A stretch of 6,450 nucleotides of DNA from Saprospiraceae bacterium (GTDB lineage: Bacteria > Bacteroidota > Bacteroidia > Chitinophagales > Saprospiraceae), in assembly GCA_023300255.1 (NCBI GenBank), contig JALZWC010000747.1:1-6450 (forward strand). Direction: 5' to 3'. Of this stretch, positions 1-6,289 are shown in pieces. The notes under the pieces were generated by a model, which had not been told where the DNA came from, searched no databases, and saw only the letters and a program-made list of their open reading frames with translations. The position numbers and the translations under genes are program-made. Position 1 is the first letter of the stretch, and each line of letters begins with the position of its first letter.

Positions 1-2814
1 TATTCTCCAGAACCTATTGCTAGTCAGGCTATTATAGAAGCTGCTAATTATTATTACAATGATAAGCAATTTAAAAAAGCATTGGAATTTCTGGATTTAA
101 TTTATACGAGTGATTTGTCAGCAGAACAACGCTCTGAGGTATTATTTAAAAAAGGATATGTTTATTTTGTCAACAAGAAGTTTTCAGAAGCAAAAGAGGC
201 CTTCCGTCAGATAAAAGAAACGAAGAACGAATATTACTATCCTTCCAATTACTACTATGGGATGACTCAATTTTTTGAAGGAAATTATAGCGAAGCGACT
301 AAAAGCTTTGAAAAGGTAAGTGCTTCCAAAAAATATAAGTCTCATATCCCCTATTATATTACACAGATCTACTCGGCAGAAGGGAATTATGATCAGTTGA
401 TTAACTATGCGGTACCAAAGGTTAATGATCCAGGTGTTAGAAATCGCAAAGAACTAAACCAACTAATTGGGCAGGCATATTTTGAAAAAAGAATGTATCC
501 AGATGCCTTGCCTTATTTGGAATATTATGCAAATGGAGCTAATAAAATGCGGGAAGAAGATTTCTATCAATTAGCCTACACGCAATATCAAACAAGGAAT
601 TATGAGGCTGCAGCAGAAAATTTTGAACAGTTAAGTGCTGCGGATAATAAAATGGGCCAAAACGCTTTATACAACCTTGCAGATTGCTATATCCGACTGA
701 ATAGGAAAGAAGATGCTAGAAATGCTTTTGGGGCCGTTAGTAGAATGGCTTACGATCCTGTAATCCAAGAGGAGTCTTTATTTAATTACGGAAAGTTATC
801 TTATGAATTAAATCAAGATAGTGATGCCATTACTGCTTTTCAAAAAATTACTCAAGGATCTAAATATTATATAGAAGCACAGCAGTTGATGGGCGAAGTA
901 TTTTTAAATACGAGAGATTATGCAAGAGCATTAAAGATCATAGATCGCATGCCTAATCTCACCCCTCAAATGCAGGATATCTATCAAAAAGTATCTTATT
1001 ATCGGGGTATTCAATTGTATGCTGATGGTCAAACTGCTTCTGCAAAAAAACACTTAACGCAATCTATACAAGTCCGATCTAATTATGAATTTGGTGGACT
1101 AGCTAATTATTGGTTGGGAGAGATTGCCCATACAGAAGGGCAATACCAAGAAAGCAGCAGGTATATGGATGAGTTCTTAACAGTGGCACAAGGTATTCAG
1201 GAATTACCAGAAGAATCTTCTATTGCATTAGCGAATTATGCACAAGGATATAATTATCTAAAACAAAAAAATCACACAACAGCTGCAGGGTATTTTCAAA
1301 ATACGGTATCAGATATTAAACGAAATACAGCTGTTATAAAAAGTGATGATATTAAACGGACAATACTAGCAGATGCGGTATTAAGAGCAGGGGATTGTTT
1401 GTTTAAAATAAATCAATATGATAATGCCATCAACTTTTATAATGAAGCGATCAATGCCCGTTATAAAGGTTTCGTATATGCCTTATATCAAAAAGCAATT
1501 ATTGAGGGCCTCAGAGGATCTGTAACGGATAAGATATTAGCATTGGAGGACATTGCTAAGAAATATCCTAAATCAGAGTATACAGATAATGCCTTGTTGC
1601 AATTAGGTATTACCTACCAAGAGTTAGGTAAATATAAACAAGCTACTCAGCCCTTACAAGAACTAGTAAATAAGTTTAAAGGCAAGTCTGAACTAATCAA
1701 CCAAGGTTTAATTAGATTGGGTTTGATTACTTATAATCAAGGGGATACCGATAGTGCACTTAAATATTATAAGCGAGTATTTGATAACAATCCAACGGCT
1801 AAAGAATCGGAAGATGCACTAGCAGCTATTCGAGAAATTTATGTAGATGACTTAGGTCAAACAGATGCTTATTTTGCCTTCTTAAGAAGTATCAAATACG
1901 ATGTAGATGATAACCAAAAAGAGGAAGTAAGTTTCAAAGCAGCAGAATCTCAATTTGAAAATGGCAACTATACTAGAGCCGTCAGTGGCTATGATCGATA
2001 TTTGCAACAATATCCAAATGGTAGAAATAGCTTAGTGGCCAGGTATCAACGTGCAGAATCTTATAGTGTATTGAAACAGTATAGTAACGCCCTAAGAGAT
2101 TATGAAGCAGTCGCTAATAAAGGCCAAAGTAAGTACTTTGTAAAAGCCTTAGAAAAAGCAGCTATTATTGCTTATAATCATGAACAAGATTTTAAAAAAT
2201 CTTATGAATTGTATTCTGAATTAGAGCAAGCTGCTGCTAGTGAAGATCGCATCTTTGATGCGCAATTAGGCGCCTTAAGAAGTGCATATAGAATAGGTAA
2301 TAGAAATGCCGTGTATCGATTAGCAGAAAAAGTAGCTAGTAATCCTAGAGCTAGTCAGGAGCAAAATGCTTCGGCTAATTTCTATTTAGGTAAAGTAGCT
2401 TATGATAAAAAAGATTATGAGAATGCCTTACGAGCTTTTGAAACAGTTAAACAATTAAGTGATAATGAGTTGACCGCAGAAGCTAGGTATTTAGCAGCAT
2501 ATATTACTTACCAAAAAAGAGATTTAGAAAATGCCGAAAAGATGTTGAAAGATGCAAGTAGAGCTAATTCTAGTTATCCTTATTGGTTGGCATCAAGTGT
2601 CATTTTATTATCTGATGTATATGCAGAAAAAGGAGATTACTTTAGAGCTAAAGCTACTTTGGAAGCACTATTAGCTAATTATACAGAAGACAAAGAATTA
2701 GTTGCTACCGCAGAACGAAAATTACAAATCCTAAAAGATAAAGAACGTTCTTCTAATAGAATTATCAAAGAGGATAGTAATAGTTTGTTGGAGTTGGAGG
2801 AAGGAAGGAAGTAA
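1..2814 (+). CDS. Long tetratricopeptide-repeat (TPR) protein, 5'-truncated by the window edge
   Basis: The reading frame is open from base 1, so the gene begins upstream; the TTG at 82 is only an internal leucine codon. 937 residues are visible, ending at tandem TAA TAA stops (2812-2817). Almost the whole chain is degenerate 34-residue-type TPR helix pairs, with Tyr/Ala/Gly at the packing positions. Clear examples start near residue 522 (YPKSEYTDNALLQLG) and near 671 (YPNGRNSLVARYQRAESY); these resemble the TPR_6/TPR_16 units seen in CpoB/YbgF- and BamD-like envelope proteins. The C-terminus is a short charged tail (LLELEEGRK). There is no catalytic motif, so the likely role is a protein-binding solenoid. 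The N-terminus is missing, so whether it has a signal peptide or lipoprotein box is unknown. The next gene on the same strand encodes an outer-membrane barrel, which suggests an envelope role (inference). A gliding/type IX secretion TPR protein such as SprE or PorW is an alternative, but nothing specific supports it. Confidence 0.92.
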   Translation, partial: YSPEPIASQAIIEAANYYYNDKQFKKALEFLDLIYTSDLSAEQRSEVLFKKGYVYFVNKKFSEAKEAFRQIKETKNEYYYPSNYYYGMTQFFEGNYSEATKSFEKVSASKKYKSHIPYYITQIYSAEGNYDQLINYAVPKVNDPGVRNRKELNQLIGQAYFEKRMYPDALPYLEYYANGANKMREEDFYQLAYTQYQTRNYEAAAENFEQLSAADNKMGQNALYNLADCYIRLNRKEDARNAFGAVSRMAYDPVIQEESLFNYGKLSYELNQDSDAITAFQKITQGSKYYIEAQQLMGEVFLNTRDYARALKIIDRMPNLTPQMQDIYQKVSYYRGIQLYADGQTASAKKHLTQSIQVRSNYEFGGLANYWLGEIAHTEGQYQESSRYMDEFLTVAQGIQELPEESSIALANYAQGYNYLKQKNHTTAAGYFQNTVSDIKRNTAVIKSDDIKRTILADAVLRAGDCLFKINQYDNAINFYNEAINARYKGFVYALYQKAIIEGLRGSVTDKILALEDIAKKYPKSEYTDNALLQLGITYQELGKYKQATQPLQELVNKFKGKSELINQGLIRLGLITYNQGDTDSALKYYKRVFDNNPTAKESEDALAAIREIYVDDLGQTDAYFAFLRSIKYDVDDNQKEEVSFKAAESQFENGNYTRAVSGYDRYLQQYPNGRNSLVARYQRAESYSVLKQYSNALRDYEAVANKGQSKYFVKALEKAAIIAYNHEQDFKKSYELYSELEQAAASEDRIFDAQLGALRSAYRIGNRNAVYRLAEKVASNPRASQEQNASANFYLGKVAYDKKDYENALRAFETVKQLSDNELTAEARYLAAYITYQKRDLENAEKMLKDASRANSSYPYWLASSVILLSDVYAEKGDYFRAKATLEALLANYTEDKELVATAERKLQILKDKERSSNRIIKEDSNSLLELEEGRK

Positions 2815-2817
2815 TAA

Positions 2818-2933
2818 GAAGTCAGCCGTCAGACCGCTGCGCTGTCAGGGGTCAGACTTGTGATGTTGACAGCTTGGTGAGAAGTCAGGGATCAGACCGC
2901 TGCGCTGTCAGAAGTCAGACTTGTGATATTGAC
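2818..2933. repeat. Two tandem-spaced copies of a 53-bp GTCAG-rich intergenic repeat
   Basis: Copy 1 is 2818-2870 and copy 2 is 2881-2933. They differ at six of 53 positions, have the same length, and are separated by 10 bp (period 63). Each copy contains four GTCAG words and a shared core, CAGACCGCTGCGCTGTCAG, whose GAC...GTC ends form a weak imperfect palindrome. The array starts immediately after the double stop of the TPR gene. Copy 2 runs into a small perfect inverted repeat, ATTGAC-TATGC-GTCAAT (2928-2944). There is no reading frame of note. It looks like a dispersed non-coding repeat of the genome, not a regulatory site for one gene. Confidence 0.85.
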
Positions 2934-2972
2934 TATGCGTCAATTTAGTTTTTGACCATTAATAAAATAGTA

Positions 2973-3115
2973 ACTGTTCAGTACTCGTTGGGAACTCCCC
3001 CCAACCCCCTCTTAAAAAAGGGGGAGTCGTCTGCGATTGAAGATTTTCCTTCGCAGACGACTCCCTCCCTTTCTAAGAGAGAGTTGGGGAAGGTTCTCAG
3101 TGGATGCGGAACAGT
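2973..3115. repeat. 143-bp fold-back (MITE-like or REP-like) compound inverted repeat
   Basis: The left arm (2973-3035) and right arm (3052-3115) are imperfect reverse complements around a 16-nt loop (3036-3051). The outermost 7 bp match perfectly (ACTGTTC at 2973-2979, GAACAGT at 3109-3115), as do the innermost 13 or so (GGAGTCGTCTGCG against CGCAGACGACTCC). The middle has scattered mismatches and one indel. The left arm holds its own hairpin, CCCCCTCTTAAAAAAGGGGG, and the right arm a degenerate counterpart, so a cruciform or branched RNA fold is possible. C-rich and G-rich modules of the CCCCAACCCCC...GGGGG kind are, from memory, common dispersed repeats in Bacteroidota and cyanobacteria. 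No clear target-site duplication is visible. The element ends 16 bp before the barrel gene's start codon, so it would sit in that gene's 5' leader if transcription starts upstream. Confidence 0.8.
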
Positions 3116-3131
3116 CAATATAAAAAAGGAT

Positions 3132-4766
3132 ATGAATTTATATAAAAATATAGCACTATTGTTTTTTCTGATAGCATCGACTACAGGAGAAACAATATAT
3201 GCACAAGGAAATTTAGAAACAGGAGAAGTAGAGGTTATCAAGGATTTTGATGCTAGACTGAAGGATACTGAAAAAGTAGTAGTCAAACCGATGCTACCTA
3301 ATACGAATAGACAGACGATTACTCAGTCTTATAACATACCTCCACGTACAATGCAGGTAGAATATGTGGCGCCCAAAATTCGACCTATAGCAATGAGAGG
3401 AGACAAATTATCTCCTGCTTATAACGGATATTTAAAATTAGGTGGCGGCGTACCGACTACTACTTATGGAGAGCTAGCATATAGTCAGTTCTTTAATAAG
3501 CAATTAGATGTAGGAGTAAATTTAAAGCACCATCAAGCTAATTTTAAAAATCTAGAACACCAGCGTTTTATGGAAAATAGTGGAACGCTTAATGGCACCT
3601 ACTATACCAATCAAGGATATGCTTTAGGTGGTAACATAGGATATTCGGCAGATCAAGTTCATTATTATGGATACGATCATGAAGCGGTTACTTTTAGTAG
3701 AGAATCCGTTAAGCAAAAATTTAACACCTTTGATTTAGGCGTCAATTTTTTCAATGGAGAGCGAACACAAGGGGATATTAATTACCGAGCTACTGCCAAT
3801 GTTTACAGAACAACGGATAACTATGCTGCAAGAGAAAACCACTTAGATGCAGGCTTTGGTGCGACTAAATGGTTTAGTGAAAAGCATTCGTTAGATATAG
3901 ATCTAAGAACAGATTTGACGACTTATAAAGATTCTGTCAAACAAAAATTGAATAATTTTTATATCAATCCTGCTTTTACTTTTCATAATAAAAATATTAA
4001 AGCGAAGATAGGTGCCAATCTAGCATCTGTTGATGAAGAATTTTCTTTTTACCCAGATGTGGAAGTATCTGCAAATATTGTTGGGAATAAATTCACTGCC
4101 TTTGTAGGAGCAGAAGGTGGATTAGAAAAGAATTCTCTACGTAGTTTAAGTGACTATAATCCATTCATTAATACCTTCGGAAGTCTACAAATTACTAATA
4201 CGGATTACAATCATTTTTATGGAGGTTTACGTGGGTCTGTAGGTAGCTTCAATTATAAAGGACAAGTTGGTTATAAAAGAGCTAATAACCTCCCATTGTT
4301 CTTAAATTCTCCTGCTGATTCTTTAAGCTTTACTACCTTTGATGTAATTTATGATACCGTCAACATCTTCAATATTCAAGGAAGTATTGGTGCTACGATT
4401 CTTAAAGTAGTAGATTTAAGCGGTACGATTAGTGTTAATGAATTTGATTTAAACAATCAAGAAAAAGCTTGGCATTTACCTGCATTAGAAGCTAACTTCA
4501 CAGGGGTGTATCGCCTACTAGAAGATAAGTTTAGATTAAAGGGAGAATTGTATATTGCCAATGGCGTTCCATATTTACAAGCAGATAATGTAGCAGGCAA
4601 TTTAAATACCTTACTAGATGTAAGTATTGGTGGAGAATATATCTTATCCGAAAATATTGGTGCCTTTATAGAATTCAATAACTTATTGAATAATAAGCGA
4701 GAACGATGGGTTAATTATGAAACTTATGGGATTAATATTTTAGCAGGTGTTACTGCTAAATTCTGA
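3132..4766 (+). CDS. Outer-membrane beta-barrel protein, TonB-dependent-receptor-like, without a plug domain
   Basis: This 544-residue exported protein starts at the ATG at 3132, chosen because a signal peptide begins there: MNLYKN, then a hydrophobic core (IALLFFLIA), then cleavage near TIYAQ at about residue 25. The frame stays open upstream to a TTG at 2952, but those 60 codons translate the fold-back repeat and would bury the signal peptide. An A-rich AAAAAAGGA lies just before the ATG. The mature N-terminal part, about 75 residues, is polar and proline-containing (VVVKPMLP, YNIPPRTM, APKIRPIAM). From about residue 100 (YNGYLKLGGG) alternating amphipathic strands run to the C-terminus. 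The end, NNLLNNKRERWVNYETYGINILAGVTAKF in pieces (FNNLLNN, RERW, GINILAGVTAKF), has the final-strand form of TonB-receptor barrels, with terminal Phe. No plug domain is evident, and 544 aa is short for a true TonB receptor. It probably forms a functional unit with the preceding TPR gene (inference); any substrate is unknown. Confidence 0.88.
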   Translation: MNLYKNIALLFFLIASTTGETIYAQGNLETGEVEVIKDFDARLKDTEKVVVKPMLPNTNRQTITQSYNIPPRTMQVEYVAPKIRPIAMRGDKLSPAYNGYLKLGGGVPTTTYGELAYSQFFNKQLDVGVNLKHHQANFKNLEHQRFMENSGTLNGTYYTNQGYALGGNIGYSADQVHYYGYDHEAVTFSRESVKQKFNTFDLGVNFFNGERTQGDINYRATANVYRTTDNYAARENHLDAGFGATKWFSEKHSLDIDLRTDLTTYKDSVKQKLNNFYINPAFTFHNKNIKAKIGANLASVDEEFSFYPDVEVSANIVGNKFTAFVGAEGGLEKNSLRSLSDYNPFINTFGSLQITNTDYNHFYGGLRGSVGSFNYKGQVGYKRANNLPLFLNSPADSLSFTTFDVIYDTVNIFNIQGSIGATILKVVDLSGTISVNEFDLNNQEKAWHLPALEANFTGVYRLLEDKFRLKGELYIANGVPYLQADNVAGNLNTLLDVSIGGEYILSENIGAFIEFNNLLNNKRERWVNYETYGINILAGVTAKF

Positions 4767-4789
4767 TGAGGGACACCAGTAGAATTTTA

Positions 4790-4841
4790 TCTAAACACAT
4801 AGGCACATAGAGTACACAGGCTATGTGCCTATGTGTTTAGA
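4790..4841. repeat. Perfect 21-bp-stem palindromic repeat (copy 1 of CACATAG family)
   Basis: Bases 4790-4810 are the exact reverse complement of 4821-4841, around a 10-nt loop (AGTACACAGG). The stem is built from repeated CACATAG-type words (ACACATAGG, CACATAG). It begins 24 bp after the barrel gene's stop. No T-tract follows on either strand, so it is not a canonical intrinsic terminator. It could still stabilise the 3' end of the mRNA or block exonucleases, as REP sequences do. A related copy lies at 4908-4960. Confidence 0.88.
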
Positions 4842-4850
4842 GGCATTACG

Positions 4851-4887
4851 TTTATTTGGTCCAAGTAAATGCTTGGACAAAAATAAA
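4851..4887. repeat. Hairpin with two 7-bp stem segments
   Basis: GTCCAAG (4859-4865) pairs with CTTGGAC (4872-4878) across the loop TAAATG. After a small internal bulge, TTTATTT (4851-4857) pairs with AAATAAA (4881-4887). The flanking T- and A-runs are inside the stem, and in the wrong order for a rho-independent terminator of the forward gene. Its role is unknown. It sits between the two CACATAG-type palindromes. Confidence 0.6.
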
Positions 4888-4907
4888 GGACACAATACCA
4901 TTTTTTT

Positions 4908-4960
4908 ACCACATAGATACATAGAGAATAACACCTATGTGGCCTATGTACCTATGTGGT
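4908..4960. repeat. Imperfect palindromic repeat (copy 2 of CACATAG family)
   Basis: Bases 4908-4924 pair with 4944-4960 at 16 of 17 positions. After a one-base bulge, the T-run at 4901-4907 can pair with the A-run at 4962-4967. The loop (4925-4943) contains an additional CCTATGTGG word, so this copy carries one more unit than the palindrome at 4790-4841. The words (CACATAG, CATAGAG, CCTATGTG) and their order match the first copy in the same orientation. This points to two members of one dispersed family about 115 bp apart. Confidence 0.8.
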
Positions 4961-4979
4961 TAAAAAATAAGTATTAATT

Positions 4980-5002
4980 AGATAGTGGCTTTGCCACCAT
5001 CT
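4980..5002 (-). terminator. Possible terminator of the reverse-strand flavoprotein gene
   Basis: AGATAGTGGC (4980-4989) and GCCACCATCT (4993-5002) form a 10-bp stem with a TTT loop and one mismatched position, which is a G-U pair on the reverse strand. Read on the reverse strand, it lies about 21 nt after the flavoprotein stop codon and is followed by an AT-rich stretch (AATTAATACTTATTTTTT). This is a loose fit to an intrinsic terminator, because the T-run is not immediate. On the forward strand the following bases (GTCTCCGTG) do not fit. It may instead be another dispersed hairpin. Confidence 0.4.
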
Positions 5003-5023
5003 GTCTCCGTGTTCTTAAAAAGC

Positions 5024-5521
5024 CTAGAGCAACTGCATCGCTTCTCGAAGTACCTCTTTTATCTCCTCTCCTATCTCTCCTTTCTCCATCTCTGACAAAA
5101 ATAAAGGCAACTGTCCCACTACCCTAGCCTCCAGTGCTTGTAAAGACCAGAGGAGTGATTGCATCGCCTTTTCTCCACGTGGCGGATGTGGCGTAAGGGT
5201 AATTGCTAAAACCGGTTTTTGTAGGAGTTCTCCAGAAGTCGTGAGCCATTCCAATCCATTTTTTAGCATCGCAGGTATATTGAATAAGTAAGCAGGCGTC
5301 GCTACAATTAGGGCATCCGCTTTAGCTACTGTCTTCCTCCATTGAAGCACTTCTGTAGACCAAGGATGATGGTCTAGTTCCGCTTGAAAAAGTGGGAGTT
5401 CTGATAAGCCAGTAAATCTTTTAAAAGTAAAGTCTGGAAACAATATAGGTAATGCTTCTAGGAATTGACCATTACTTGATTGGACTCTAGCAGAACCACT
5501 TATAGTTAGAATATTTTTCAT
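5024..5521 (-). CDS. NADPH-dependent FMN reductase-like flavoprotein (flavodoxin fold)
   Basis: The 165-residue protein starts at ATG (5519-5521) and ends at TAG (5024-5026). The N-terminus MKNILTISGSARVQSSN has beta-strand 1 followed by the GS-x-R-x3-S-N phosphate-binding loop of the FMN_red family (PF03358). In the middle, ADALIVATPAYLFNIPAMLKNGLEWL matches the family's second hallmark, normally TPEYNxSIPGxLKNALDW, which contacts the flavin and the dimer interface. Length fits the family (about 165-190). Known relatives reduce FMN, quinones, azo dyes or chromate with NAD(P)H in the cytoplasm; the substrate here cannot be predicted. Around residues 110-116 the usual glycine-rich GG loop is replaced by TPHPPRGEKA, so specificity may differ. 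No Shine-Dalgarno is seen before the ATG. It is convergent with the barrel gene and divergent from the small exported protein, and appears to be a single-gene unit. Confidence 0.88.
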   Translation of the reverse strand: MKNILTISGSARVQSSNGQFLEALPILFPDFTFKRFTGLSELPLFQAELDHHPWSTEVLQWRKTVAKADALIVATPAYLFNIPAMLKNGLEWLTTSGELLQKPVLAITLTPHPPRGEKAMQSLLWSLQALEARVVGQLPLFLSEMEKGEIGEEIKEVLREAMQLL

Positions 5522-5866
5522 GAACTAGTAATAATTTGGAGCTTGTTCAATAAGCTATATCAAAAGCAAGTTGATCGTTTTCACAACATATTATGAACCT
5601 TCCACCTAAGGAACGTAGGCAGATTTTGAGCTTGAGCTTGACACTTGAATTTAAACCTCTTTCTAATTTGGAATCAATTTTGCAGTGTCCTTATTACCTA
5701 TGACATTTAGTGCTATATAAACTAAACTCTCAGTTTCTTACTCCTCATGCACCTACCCCCTTGACTACAAAGGCGACTATGCCAATGGGTCAAGCATCAC
5801 AAATTTAGTTTTCAGCATAAAAAACTCACTCATATTATTTAGATTCACTAAATAGAACTAAGCAAT
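5522..5866. other. Divergent intergenic region, no firm gene or promoter
   Basis: These 345 bases separate two divergent start codons and so should hold both promoters. I looked for the Bacteroidota pattern (TTTG, about 19 nt, TAnnTTTG) and found only near matches, such as TAATTTG around 5664-5670 and a TTGACA at 5638-5643 without a good -10. Small elements present are a short tandem GAGCTT duplication (about 5628-5640), a 5-bp hairpin AAACT-CTC-AGTTT (5724-5736), and the hairpin annotated at 5837-5853. No coding frame of convincing length or composition is present. A 36-codon frame at 5593-5703 is probably chance. Confidence 0.6.
5837..5853 (+). promoter_or_regulatory. Small hairpin just upstream of the exported-protein start codon
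   Basis: ATTTAG (5837-5842) pairs with CTAAAT (5848-5853) around a 5-nt loop, extendable by one T-A pair. It ends 13 nt before the ATG at 5867, so it would lie in the 5' leader close to the ribosome-binding region. It is weak, because it is all A-T apart from one G-C pair, and could equally be an operator-like inverted repeat or chance in AT-rich DNA. Confidence 0.25.
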
Positions 5867-6289
5867 ATGAGCACTTCAAAGATACTATTAGTGTTAGTAA
5901 TTCTAACATTTCAAAGTATTAATCTATTCTCCCAAATAGCCACCACGTTTCATCAATCCTTTACCATTAATGAGGATATTCCTCTAATTGTAATAGATTT
6001 AGATTATCCAGTTCAAGTAGAAGAATGGGCAGGGAACACGATTCTTGTTGAAACAAGTGTTCAACTATCCAATACTTCCAAACAACTTTTAGATTACTAT
6101 ATAAGGGATGGTCGTTACAAAGTAGAGCAAAAAGACTATACTGCTGCGATAGAATATGGTCATAAAAAAATGGCCCGAAAAGCTATTTATACACAGAATG
6201 GTCCTTGTAAAGAAACTGTATTGGTAAAAATATATACACCATCTGATAAAACGATAAATGTTATTAATAGCACCGCAATGGTTGAATGA
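5867..6289 (+). CDS. Small exported protein of unknown function, possibly truncated
   Basis: The 140-residue protein begins with a clear Sec signal peptide: MSTSKILLVLVILTFQ, cleavage near NLFSQ at residue 23. No lipobox cysteine is present. The mature part opens with a beta-rich stretch (IPLIVIDLDYPVQVEEWAGN, then TILVETSVQL), which recalls the first strands of DUF4097/DUF2807-type surface or adhesin-like proteins of Bacteroidota. That likeness is from pattern only. A charged middle (YYIRDGRYKVEQ, YGHKKMARKA) and a second strand region (ETVLVKIYTPSD) follow. It stops abruptly after NSTAMVE, about where proteins of that type would begin their repeating beta-helix, so it may be a short form or a truncated remnant. 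The only mature cysteine is in NGPCKE. The ATG is chosen because the signal peptide starts there; no Shine-Dalgarno is seen (CTAAGCAAT precedes). It has no co-directional neighbour in view. Confidence 0.7.
   Translation: MSTSKILLVLVILTFQSINLFSQIATTFHQSFTINEDIPLIVIDLDYPVQVEEWAGNTILVETSVQLSNTSKQLLDYYIRDGRYKVEQKDYTAAIEYGHKKMARKAIYTQNGPCKETVLVKIYTPSDKTINVINSTAMVE

Noticed and set aside
82..2814. TTG at 82 as the start of the TPR gene
   Set aside because: The frame is open through base 1 with TPR-like sequence (AIIEAANYYYNDKQFKKALE) before the TTG, so the gene begins outside the window.
2818..2933. Direct repeats considered as a CRISPR array
   Set aside because: There are only two copies of a 53-bp unit, with a 10-bp gap instead of a spacer of about 30 bp, and no cas genes nearby.
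2978..3286. 102-codon open frame on the reverse strand
   Set aside because: It is antisense to the fold-back repeat and the signal-peptide region of the barrel gene. It translates repeat sequence and has no independent coding features.
4457..4678. 73-codon open frame on the reverse strand
   Set aside because: It lies entirely antisense inside the well-supported barrel gene; low-complexity translation and no start context.
4851..4887. Hairpin considered as an intrinsic terminator of the barrel gene
   Set aside because: The bases after the stem are A-rich, not T-rich, on the forward strand, and the T-run is on the wrong side.
5593..5703. 36-codon forward frame beginning MNLPPKERRQIL in the divergent region
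   Set aside because: Too short, no ribosome-binding context and no recognisable family. It may be chance, although a gene remnant cannot be excluded.
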